This document shows positions 22,815-29,158 of a stretch of DNA of 29,333 nt, piece by piece. The notes beneath the pieces were generated by a model. That model did not search any database. It saw only the letters and a program-made list of their open reading frames with translations, and was not told the DNA's origin. The position numbers and the translations under genes were made by a program. Within the stretch, counting starts at the first letter, position 1, and every line of letters starts with the position of its first letter. Source of the DNA: an uncultured Clostridia bacterium (GTDB lineage: Bacteria; Bacillota; Clostridia; Lachnospirales; Bianqueaceae); the NCBI GenBank assembly GCA_937892735.1, contig CALBGL010000078.1, positions 1 through 29,333 on the forward strand. Reading direction: 5' to 3'.

Positions 22815-23834
22815 TTATCCAATCACAGGTTCCCCAAAAGGAGCCACATTAGAATAATTGACCGTAGGATAGATCACTTTGCTGTCTTCCATTTGGTCAG
22901 AAGAACCATTGTCAACATCTTCTTCCATGATGACCTGCGGAGCTGACGGCGGCAGCAGACTGTCCAGCTTTTTATTCAGCTGCAAAAATTTCTCATCATC
23001 CAAAAGAACTTTCAGTTCTTCATCCGTATAACCTTCCAGAAGATTCCAAAACTCCTCAAGGGTTTCGCAGTCCATCAGTTGTTGGAACAGATTTGCTTTG
23101 TTGTGGCAGGGACAGGTGCATCCCTCCATCGTGCAGTCATCGGTACATCCCTCGATGTGTTCCTGTGTTTCCGGAGTAGTATACAGAGGGCAATCATCGG
23201 CGTGAACATCATTCTCTGTGCCACAGGTACAACCTGGCTTGGCAGGTGCCTTATACAGAGGACAACCTTCCAAATGGGTTCCGTCTTCGCTGCCACAAGA
23301 ACAGTTCGGCTTGACAGGTGCTTTATATAACGGACAATCCTCAGCATGGACGTCGCTTGTGCTACCACAGGAGCAGACCGGAGTAGAAACCTCCGGTTGG
23401 TCTATTTCTTCTGAGCTTATTTCCTGATAACATTCCTTACTGTGTATATGTTCCTCCAAAACACAGGTCAGCTCTTTTGCATAACAATTCGCATCATGGA
23501 TATGTCCGACGGATTCTTGCTGCCCGCATACAAGAACACGCTCAACGGTATAACACGCATCTTCGTGCGTATGGTTCTCATCCTCGGCAAGTGAACAGGT
23601 CAGTACACTCTGTTCTTCATAACAGCTTTCGTCATGTGTGTGGACACCGTCACCTTCTTCCAAACCGCAGTTTGGTGTTTCTGAAACTGTGTAACACATA
23701 TCGGTGTGCGTATGCTCTGTTTTCTCACAAACGAGCTCATGCTGAGAAGCTGCTTCTGTTGCAAAGGTTCCTGGAACGCCAAAGATAATCAGCAGTGCAA
23801 AACTCAATCCAAGCACAAATGGTTTTTTCGTCAT
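22815..23834 (-). CDS. Secreted Cys/His-repeat protein, 339 aa
   Basis: A Sec signal peptide ends near TFATEA. Two repeat types follow. Five type-1 units have the form C-x-H-x-H-x4-C-Y (for example EHTHTDMCY, GVHTHDESCY, ENHTHEDACY, VGHIHDANCY, EEHIHSKECY). Three type-2 units read CSCG-x5-H-x3-CPLYKAP. A last cluster has EGCTDDCTMEGCTCPCH. The spacing of Cys and His suggests bound metal, probably zinc, or disulfide cross-links outside the cell. The C-terminal 100 residues are acidic and helical. No anchor signal is visible. HTHxxxCY repeats occur in large Lachnospiraceae surface proteins, but I know no established function. The gene lies 14 bases before the VWA gene and is likely a partner or stalk for it. 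Confidence 0.85.
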   Translation of the reverse strand: MTKKPFVLGLSFALLIIFGVPGTFATEAASQHELVCEKTEHTHTDMCYTVSETPNCGLEEGDGVHTHDESCYEEQSVLTCSLAEDENHTHEDACYTVERVLVCGQQESVGHIHDANCYAKELTCVLEEHIHSKECYQEISSEEIDQPEVSTPVCSCGSTSDVHAEDCPLYKAPVKPNCSCGSEDGTHLEGCPLYKAPAKPGCTCGTENDVHADDCPLYTTPETQEHIEGCTDDCTMEGCTCPCHNKANLFQQLMDCETLEEFWNLLEGYTDEELKVLLDDEKFLQLNKKLDSLLPPSAPQVIMEEDVDNGSSDQMEDSKVIYPTVNYSNVAPFGEPVIG

Positions 23835-23847
23835 CCTCTATCCCTCC

Positions 23848-24414
23848 TTATTTCTCTGCAGGCCAGCCCTGTGCTTCCAGAACGTTTTTTCCGTTATTGG
23901 CAGTCTGCACCGCCTGAGCACAAATCACAATATTCGCTGTACAGTTCTGATACTCATTGCCCATCTCTGGGGCAAAGTAAACCGTATCAAAGAGAATTTC
24001 CGTGGATTCTCCCGGCGCCACTGGCTTGGCATAATAAATATAGCCGTCAAAATCCATGTGCCAGTTTTCGCTGACTTCATAGTCCATCACATCCACTGGC
24101 AGTTCCTTATCATCGGCAGATGTGATTTTGGCCTCCACCTTTACACGAATCCAGGTTTCGCTTTCCCCAGTATTCTCGACGCTGACGATTTTGCTGACAT
24201 CAGCACCGGGCATAATTCCCTTCATCCCTTCTTCTGGGAAATCAACCAAAACACCATCCTTGTTCTGCATTTTTTCTACCACTTTGATATTTACACCGCC
24301 GGAGGTAATGACATTGTGAACTGTGTCCTCCGCCGTGAAATACGCAAGAGTGCCCGATACCGCAATGGCAAGACATATCGTGAGTGCTGCGACAAGCAAG
24401 ATTTTTTTCTTCAT
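23848..24414 (-). CDS. TasA/CalY-like secreted protein (fourth in the operon), 188 aa
   Basis: ATG 24414 follows AGGGGGA. The N-terminus MKKKILLVAALTICLAIAV followed by SGTLAYFT is a SipW-dependent signal peptide. The mature part has KGIMPGADVSKIVSVENTG, then WIRVKVEAKI, and MGNEYQNCTANIVICAQAVQ near the end. GIMPG and MGNEY are shared with the N-terminal domain of the Cna_B protein at 17932-19215, which suggests co-assembly or shared ancestry. A large hairpin (24486-24531) lies upstream, between it and the third TasA-like gene. The next gene, for the Cys/His-repeat protein, follows after 13 bases. Confidence 0.9.
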   Translation of the reverse strand: MKKKILLVAALTICLAIAVSGTLAYFTAEDTVHNVITSGGVNIKVVEKMQNKDGVLVDFPEEGMKGIMPGADVSKIVSVENTGESETWIRVKVEAKITSADDKELPVDVMDYEVSENWHMDFDGYIYYAKPVAPGESTEILFDTVYFAPEMGNEYQNCTANIVICAQAVQTANNGKNVLEAQGWPAEK

Positions 24415-24485
24415 ACACGTTTCCCCCTAACATATGACCACAGTTCATTATCGTGATCTGTTACTTTTTGCTCTGACTGTAATCA

Positions 24486-24531
24486 GCCAAAGGAGAATAC
24501 CCGAAACCGATTTCGGATATTCTCCTTTGGC
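24486..24531. repeat. 20-bp intercistronic hairpin without T-run
   Basis: GCCAAAGGAGAATA (24486-24499) and TATTCTCCTTTGGC (24518-24531) are exact complements. Inside them CCGAAA pairs with TTTCGG across one mismatch, leaving a 4-base loop. No T-run follows on the minus strand, so full termination is unlikely. It sits in the 150-base gap after the third TasA-like gene and may stabilise or process the upstream mRNA or thin out transcription. Confidence 0.85.
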
Positions 24532-24564
24532 CGCCTCTCAAGTATGAGGGGCAGCCACAAAACA

Positions 24565-25188
24565 TCAGTTAGAAACAGGCGGGAACAGCGCATTGTAAGC
24601 CGCCTGACGGGCCTCCTGGGGCGCTACCCCTTCTCCCTCAAAGCCTTCCGCCTGAATGGCGTAAGCCGTGATCTCGATCTCATAGACACCGTCCACTTTA
24701 ATCATGCTGGCCTCCACATCGGCCGGAATCTTCACCTCGTCAAAGTAAGTCACAGACTCACCGGGGTTCTTGGGGCTGAGAACTCCAAGGATGACGTAAC
24801 CTTCATCCAGATCAGCCTTCATGATCTTCGGGCCGACTTCAGTGGTAAACCAGTCGGTGAACATATTCTGAGAATCACTTCCAGTATTAGTATAGTAGCT
24901 CGTAATCAGTTCCCGGAAGTCCTCAGAGAGCTGAACCTTCATAAAGGTGTAAGCGCGCTCGCTATCATTGGTAACGGTGATGGTAGGGTCCTTGGGAATC
25001 ACACGGCTTGGCATCAACTTGGCCTGCTCTTCATCCCATTCAGGCTCGGTCAGTGTGATGTCTACCTTGCCTACGGTAAATGTGTTTGTCTTGTTGTCCG
25101 TGTCCGTGAAGTAAGCCAGGGTGCCGCCGATAATCGTTGTAGCGGCCAGAGCGAGAACCACGCACAGGACCAGGATTTTCTTTTTCAT
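24565..25188 (-). CDS. TasA/CalY-like secreted protein (third in the operon), 207 aa
   Basis: ATG 25188 follows AGGAG. A SipW-type signal peptide ends IIGGTLAYFTDTDNKTNTFT, followed by VGKVDITLTEPEW, the classic start of a TasA-like mature domain. Further on are TNDSERAYTFMKVQL and the C-terminal strand EIEITAYAIQAEGFEG. The ITAYAIQA-GFEG ending is also present in the first TasA-like protein at 25863-26471. It is expected to be a secreted fibre subunit cut by SipW. It lies 21 bases after the second subunit gene and before the large hairpin at 24486. Confidence 0.92.
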   Translation of the reverse strand: MKKKILVLCVVLALAATTIIGGTLAYFTDTDNKTNTFTVGKVDITLTEPEWDEEQAKLMPSRVIPKDPTITVTNDSERAYTFMKVQLSEDFRELITSYYTNTGSDSQNMFTDWFTTEVGPKIMKADLDEGYVILGVLSPKNPGESVTYFDEVKIPADVEASMIKVDGVYEIEITAYAIQAEGFEGEGVAPQEARQAAYNALFPPVSN

Positions 25189-25209
25189 GCTTGTTTTCTC
25201 CTAATCATT

Positions 25210-25770
25210 TTAGTTGCTGGTAGGATTTGAGACATTCTCCCATGCCTCAGCTGCTGTAAAGTCCTGACTGTTGTTTTTATGCAGCTGAGAAGCGTAGGCT
25301 GTAACAGTCAGTGTAGGCTGGTCAGCTTCGGCTGTCTCCATCATTTCCTTGGTAACAGAATTCTTTACCGTAACCTGGTCGTTCAGAAGAACGCTGTATG
25401 CCGTACCCATATTTGCGGTATTGACCACACGATAGTAGACACCTTCAACATTAGTCAGAGCCGTCCAACCGTCAGCCATCTGATAAGTCAGATAGTCGTC
25501 GAAGTTTGTAGACTTCTCCAGCTTGACAAACAGGTAGCATTCTTCGCTTCCGGCAAGCACAGTCGCCTTGGGGTCTTTTGCAATGGTGTAACCGGGAACC
25601 ATCTTGTAGTCAGCACCCGTGGTTTCCTCCAGCGTGATGTCGATATCGCTGGTGGTAAAGGTGTTTTTGACCTGATCGCTCGTAGCCGTCAACCACGCCA
25701 GAGTTCCACCGATGACGCAGACGATGACCGACGCCACTGCCAGCAACAGAACCAAAGTTTTCTTTTTCAC
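25210..25770 (-). CDS. TasA/CalY-like secreted protein (second in the operon), 186 aa
   Basis: The start is GTG 25770 with AGGAGG about 8 bases upstream. The signal peptide reads MKKKTLVLLLAVASVIVC then VIGGTLAWLTATSDQVKNTF, a SipW type with Trp in place of Tyr in the AYFT position. The mature protein has ECYLFVKLEKSTNF and ends TVTAYASQLHKNN. It is a likely fibre subunit. The 92-base gap before it carries an 11-bp perfect hairpin at 25811-25852. Confidence 0.92.
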   Translation of the reverse strand: MKKKTLVLLLAVASVIVCVIGGTLAWLTATSDQVKNTFTTSDIDITLEETTGADYKMVPGYTIAKDPKATVLAGSEECYLFVKLEKSTNFDDYLTYQMADGWTALTNVEGVYYRVVNTANMGTAYSVLLNDQVTVKNSVTKEMMETAEADQPTLTVTAYASQLHKNNSQDFTAAEAWENVSNPTSN

Positions 25771-25810
25771 TCCTTATCCCTCCTCCCTTGTTCATTTGCA
25801 TAAGATCCAA

Positions 25811-25852
25811 TTCCTTTAGCGAAAAGCTGAAATCCGCTTTCCGCTAAAGGAA
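25811..25852. repeat. 17-bp intercistronic hairpin without T-run
   Basis: TTCCTTTAGCG (25811-25821) and CGCTAAAGGAA (25842-25852) are exact complements. The stem continues inward through one G-T and five more pairs. It follows the stop of the first TasA-like gene and lacks a T-run in the operon direction. It may protect the first subunit mRNA from decay or partly stop transcription, so that the first subunit is the most abundant. Confidence 0.85.
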
Positions 25853-25862
25853 CAAGAAATCG

Positions 25863-26471
25863 TTAGTTACCAAAACCGGTTGCATTCCAGATTTCGGAAG
25901 CGGTCTTGCCCTCAAATCCGTCTGCCTGAATCGCATAAGCGGTGACAGTGATGCTCTTGTCAGCATAAGTAGCAAGGGTAGCGTTATCCACAGTGCCGGC
26001 GATGGTGAAGTTTTCAAACACAGTGACATCAGCTTCCTTGGAAACAGTAGCAGGATCGACCTTGTCTTCGGTGTAAACATAGACACCGTCAGCACCACCA
26101 ACAGCGACCCAGCCTTTTTCAGCCATCTGATCGGCAACCTTGGTGTCTGCCTCGATTGCAGCGATACCGTTTTCAACCTTTACGAACAGGTAACAGTCCT
26201 CGCTATCGGCATCAACATGAACGATAGGGTCTTTGGTGTAGGTGTGTCCGGGCAACAACTTGTACTCGTTAGCCTTAACACGGTCCTCGCTGTCCTTATC
26301 ACCATTGACATCCACGTCTGTTTCATCCAAAGTGATAGCGACGTTTCCCACGGTGAAGGTGTTTACCACCTGATCCTGTGAGGTTAGATAGGCCATTGTT
26401 CCGAGCACAGAGGCAGTTACCAGTAATACCGTACAGAGGCTCAGAAGCAGAGCTTTACTTGTTTTCTTCAT
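25863..26471 (-). CDS. TasA/CalY-like secreted protein (first in the operon), probable main fibre subunit, 202 aa
   Basis: ATG 26471 lies behind AAGGAGG. The SipW-type signal peptide ends SVLGTMAYLTSQDQVVNTFT, followed by VGNVAITLDETDV. The mature domain contains EDCYLFVKVENG and ends SITVTAYAIQADGFEG plus a short tail. It follows the SipW gene directly, the position held by the principal SipW substrate in TasA-type operons. The hairpin after its stop codon would favour high expression. It is expected to be secreted, cut by SipW and assembled into a fibre. Confidence 0.92.
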   Translation of the reverse strand: MKKTSKALLLSLCTVLLVTASVLGTMAYLTSQDQVVNTFTVGNVAITLDETDVDVNGDKDSEDRVKANEYKLLPGHTYTKDPIVHVDADSEDCYLFVKVENGIAAIEADTKVADQMAEKGWVAVGGADGVYVYTEDKVDPATVSKEADVTVFENFTIAGTVDNATLATYADKSITVTAYAIQADGFEGKTASEIWNATGFGN

Positions 26472-26516
26472 AACAGAAAACCTCCTTAAAAATGTTGTAT
26501 AGGCAGCCTTGCGGCA

Positions 26517-27083
26517 TCACCCTCGTTGTTTGGGGGAAAACTTTCCCCTGTGTCCACCTTTCTTCTCCTCTTTGTCTTTATCATTGGAGGAAAACAGGTC
26601 TGGCAGAAAGACCAGCAGCAGTAAAACCGCACCGACGGATATGGCCACATAAATTCCCGGCGGTTTCTGGATATAGTCGGCAAAGTATCCCAACTTGGGG
26701 ATGGTAAACACCGGGGAGCCGATGACATTTTTATAGTGAACCAGCTTACCATCCTCGGCTTCATTAGCGTCGCCTTTGGTTCGATAACGCAAAGTTTCCG
26801 GTTCGTTTTCGTCAGGAACGACCTCCACAATACGGTGGGTCGCCACGGTATCTTCATCCAACAGAAAGGTTATCACATCGCCAGGTTGGAGTTCCCTGTA
26901 ATCCACATTCTTTACATAGATGAGCGAACCCACATGATATGTTGGTTCCATAGAACCGGAGAGTACTGAAAACACTTGAAAACCCACCAGCCGGACACCC
27001 ACCAATGCAACAGCCAGTAGGACGGCAATTCCCACGATAATGCTCGTCATAATATTCCAAATTCTCTTAACTGTTTTTTTCAT
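26517..27083 (-). CDS. sipW: Signal peptidase I of the SipW (ER) type, 188 aa
   Basis: A membrane helix at residues 10-34 leads into the catalytic Ser44 in VLSGSMEPT. His83 in ATHRIVEV takes the place of the Lys of ordinary bacterial signal peptidases, which defines the ER/SipW type. Asp residues in KGDANEAEDG complete the active region. A second helix (about 145-163) and a very basic tail end the protein. SipW enzymes process TasA-like precursors, and five such precursors are encoded downstream. Its ATG overlaps the stop of the preceding gene by 4 bases (ATGA), so the two are translationally coupled. Confidence 0.95.
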   Translation of the reverse strand: MKKTVKRIWNIMTSIIVGIAVLLAVALVGVRLVGFQVFSVLSGSMEPTYHVGSLIYVKNVDYRELQPGDVITFLLDEDTVATHRIVEVVPDENEPETLRYRTKGDANEAEDGKLVHYKNVIGSPVFTIPKLGYFADYIQKPPGIYVAISVGAVLLLLVFLPDLFSSNDKDKEEKKGGHRGKFSPKQRG

Positions 27084-27496
27084 AGAGGCTGTTCACGGTA
27101 TTCGCCGCCGTCCTTTCCTTCATTTTGTGCGCCGTAAGTTTCCTCCGGCTTTTCTTTTTTCATTTCTGCCTTGATTGCATGAAACGCCATATTGAATACC
27201 CGTTCCTCGGCATTCGTATCATCCGACACCTCGCCAGATACGACCTGATGTCTGAACGAATTGAGCAGGACAAACAGTGCATAAAGAGAATGCTTTGCAA
27301 TCTCTGTCGATTCAAATAATAGCAAAACTTTTTCAGCCAACAGATTTAACTGCTCATGGTATTCCTCCCGTGCATACTTTTCAAAATTCGGGGAATTGTA
27401 GTAATATAGGAAGAAACAATAGATATCCCTCATTCCATATTTTGCGATAGAATGTACGGTATTTCTTAAAAGTGCTATCCTTCTCCCTTCTGGCAA
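27080..27496 (-). CDS. TetR-like regulator apparently lacking most of its HTH, 138 aa
   Basis: The open frame begins with TTG 27496 directly after an in-frame stop; no good ribosome binding site is seen, and ATG at residue 22 (MRDIYCFF) is an alternative start. Residues 5-25 (RRIALLRNTVHSIAKYGMRD) look like helix 1 of a TetR family DNA-binding domain. The chain then passes straight to a helical C-terminal domain (FFLYYYNSPNFEKYAREEYHE and on), typical of TetR ligand-binding domains. Helices 2 and 3, which bind DNA, are missing, as if deleted. It overlaps sipW by 4 bases and begins the operon. It may be non-functional, or a protein that pairs with an intact TetR regulator encoded elsewhere. 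The family call is from pattern only. Confidence 0.6.
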   Translation of the reverse strand: MPEGRRIALLRNTVHSIAKYGMRDIYCFFLYYYNSPNFEKYAREEYHEQLNLLAEKVLLLFESTEIAKHSLYALFVLLNSFRHQVVSGEVSDDTNAEERVFNMAFHAIKAEMKKEKPEETYGAQNEGKDGGEYREQPL

Positions 27497-27583
27497 TATT
27501 CAGAACTTCGCTTTCTATCTGTAGGCAATTACTATACAAACTTAAGAAAAACAAAACGATCTCAGCTCTTTATCTTTGCATTC

Positions 27584-27604
27584 CTTTCGCAGAGTAAGTC
27601 ACTC
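27584..27604 (+). repeat. Recombination site copy A
   Basis: This is a 21-bp copy of C-TTTCGCAGAGTAAGTCACT-C, identical to copy B and lying 88 bases upstream of the operon's first codon. The core GAGTAAGTCACTC is an imperfect palindrome, as expected for a tyrosine recombinase crossover site. Confidence 0.85.
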
Positions 27605-27685
27605 ACTGACCCAGCCACAGAAGCGAATCGAAACCACCAAAGCAAATTAGTACAGCGGATGAGATAAAACTGCTTTAGAATTAAG

Positions 27686-27706
27686 CTTTCGCAGAGTAAG
27701 TCACTC
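27686..27706 (+). repeat. Recombination site copy B
   Basis: The same 21 bases in the same direction as copy A, 102 bp further right and 87 bp from the recombinase stop codon. Recombination between A and B would delete 102 bp. Confidence 0.85.
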
Positions 27707-27728
27707 TATCAAAGTACGGTTTCTATAT

Positions 27729-27747
27729 CGTGAAAATCACGCTTTTT
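27729..27747 (+). terminator. Weak hairpin with T-run on the plus strand
   Basis: CGTGA and TCACG pair around AAA, followed by CTTTTT. The stem is only 5 bp. It could block plus-strand transcripts entering the recombinase region. Confidence 0.25.
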
Positions 27748-27792
27748 ACCTCTCGTTGAAGCCGATATACACAAAAGTATGACTGCGGAAAA

Positions 27793-28908
27793 TCAAAGTC
27801 CAACAACCGACAGTTTATTCATGTTGTCCCGCTTAAGGTCCATAGAAGAATGAACATATCGGTCAAGTGTGATGGTCGTATTGGAATGGCCAAGAATCTC
27901 GCTGAGCGATTTAATCTCAAATCCTACTTCCACGCAACGGGTAGCGAAGGTATGGCGAAGGGTGTGGAAATGAACACCCTCCAGGCCACAATTTTGGGTA
28001 TAACGTTCCATCCGGTATTGCAGTGTTCGAGGCTCCATATAATCAGAAGTACCAGTGAGAATAAACGCGGCCGGGCTTTTGGGATACATTTTCTGACAAA
28101 GCTCAACCATGTAATTACTGATGGGAATCGTCCTGATGGATGCAATGCTCTTTGGACTTCCAATTACTATTTTTGTTTTTGCTTTCCGACACTGATCCAT
28201 GTCCTTTAGTCTCTGCATTGTCGATAAGATTTTTATTGTATAATCCTTTAGAGAAATATTCTCCCATCGGAGGGCACACAGTTCTCCGATACGAATACCT
28301 GTCTGTAGAGCCAATAAGACGCCGAACTTGCACTCGTCCAATCCCTCCAAAAGATAAGAAACAAAACGATTCTGTTCCTCGCGGGTCAGAATACGCATTT
28401 CTTTCTTGTTTTCCTTTGGATAGACAATATCTACCCTTGGAAAAGTATCCGGAAACTGTTTTGCCGTATAATTTAAGATGGAACGCAATACCACGAGAAT
28501 GTCCTTGGCAGTCTTCGGTGCCAGTTCCTCTTCAAAAAGTAGTTCATTTTCAAACTTTTCCATCAATCTATCGTTAAAAGCCATTGGAAAACAGCCGCCC
28601 AACCGGGGCTTGATATGCTTGTCCAGCATAGTCTTATACTTTACACAGGTAGATTCTTTGAATCTCCCTTTCCTGGATTCAAACCATTCGTCACAGAAAT
28701 ACGAAAACCGATGACGGGAACTGGAGGCTGGAGCAGTCTTGCCGCTAACCAGTGCAGCTTTTGCTCGAGTGACCTTTTCCTTTGCCTCTTTATAGGTCTT
28801 TCCGTAGCAGAACCCATATTTGATCTTGCCGGAGAGTTCGTAACCTTTGATGTAGCGTGCTTCCCACCGCCCATCTTTTCTCTTGAAAATATTTTCGCCT
28901 TTTGCCAT
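27793..28908 (-). CDS. Tyrosine site-specific recombinase/integrase, 371 aa
   Basis: ATG 28908 follows AGGAGG. The N-terminal 60 residues (KGENIFKRKDGRWEARYIKG) form an arm-binding AP2-like domain, residues 65-150 a SAM-like core-binding domain, and the C-terminal half carries the catalytic set Arg206 (TGIRIGELCALRW), Lys253, His315-x-x-Arg318 (FHTLRHTFATR), His341 (LGHSNTTITLDRY) and Tyr351. All key residues are present, so it should be active. It is of the Tn916-Int-like family. It is flanked by inverted copies of a 19-bp site, and no excisionase or conjugation gene is seen, which favours a DNA-inversion role over a mobile element integrase. The 230 bases upstream contain tandem 12-bp repeats and A/T tracts but no strong promoter facing it. 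Confidence 0.95.
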   Translation of the reverse strand: MAKGENIFKRKDGRWEARYIKGYELSGKIKYGFCYGKTYKEAKEKVTRAKAALVSGKTAPASSSRHRFSYFCDEWFESRKGRFKESTCVKYKTMLDKHIKPRLGGCFPMAFNDRLMEKFENELLFEEELAPKTAKDILVVLRSILNYTAKQFPDTFPRVDIVYPKENKKEMRILTREEQNRFVSYLLEGLDECKFGVLLALQTGIRIGELCALRWENISLKDYTIKILSTMQRLKDMDQCRKAKTKIVIGSPKSIASIRTIPISNYMVELCQKMYPKSPAAFILTGTSDYMEPRTLQYRMERYTQNCGLEGVHFHTLRHTFATRCVEVGFEIKSLSEILGHSNTTITLDRYVHSSMDLKRDNMNKLSVVGL

Positions 28909-28943
28909 TTTGATGGTTCCTCCTATTGAAAATTTATAAGAAT

Positions 28944-28967
28944 AATTTGACTGCGAATTTGACTGCG
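28944..28967 (+). repeat. Tandem 12-bp repeat upstream of the recombinase gene
   Basis: AATTTGACTGCG occurs twice in a row (28944-28955 and 28956-28967). The motif TGACTGCG recurs at 27780-27787 near the other end of the recombinase gene. Repeats of this sort on both sides of an integrase gene could be arm-type binding sites for its N-terminal domain. Confidence 0.75.
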
Positions 28968-29076
28968 TTACAGATCAAATCCAGCAGTTCAACATATAGC
29001 ATATCTTCTTTTTCAGTTATTTCAGCCGTCTATTCTGCTGGTAAACCAAAAAAACTGTTTTTTTTTCTTCAAATTC

Positions 29077-29105
29077 TTGATTTTCTGCCGAACTTATGGT
29101 ATCAT
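29077..29105 (+). promoter_or_regulatory. Outward promoter inside the invertible segment
   Basis: Plus strand: -35 TTGATT (29077-29082), a 17-base spacer and -10 TATCAT (29100-29105). Transcription would start near 29112 and run rightward through recombination site C, away from the surface operon. After inversion between copies A and C it would face the operon and run through copy A into the TetR-like gene and sipW. Confidence 0.65.
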
Positions 29106-29139
29106 TTCATTAGTATAAGTGGAAATAGATTTACCGCAA

Positions 29140-29158
29140 AGTGACTTACTCTGCGAAA
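29140..29158 (-). repeat. Recombination site copy C (inverted)
   Basis: On the minus strand this reads TTTCGCAGAGTAAGTCACT, a 19-base exact match to copies A and B in opposite direction. With A or B it encloses the recombinase gene and the outward promoter in a segment of about 1.45 or 1.55 kb. Confidence 0.85.

Larger units (their letters stand above)
27497..27792. other. Operon leader region with recombination sites and no clear promoter
   Basis: No gene fits here. I scanned the minus strand for a promoter facing the surface operon and found no pair of boxes at 16-18 bases spacing better than chance. The stretch holds two direct copies of the 21-bp recombination site and a TGACTGCG motif near the recombinase stop codon. 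Confidence 0.6.

Noticed and set aside
22815..23834. Repeat-rich region taken as a CRISPR array
   Set aside because: The repeats are at the protein level (Cys/His motifs), vary in DNA sequence and length, and lie within one open frame behind a signal peptide.
27520..27560. Promoter facing the surface operon near TATAGT at about 27531
   Set aside because: No acceptable -35 box lies 16-18 bases upstream on the minus strand. The lack of a good promoter here is part of the inversion argument.
17304..29158. The whole surface region as an integrative conjugative element
   Set aside because: The integrase is Tn916-like, but I see no excisionase, relaxase or conjugation genes, and the 19-bp sites are inverted around the recombinase gene and not direct repeats at two distant ends.
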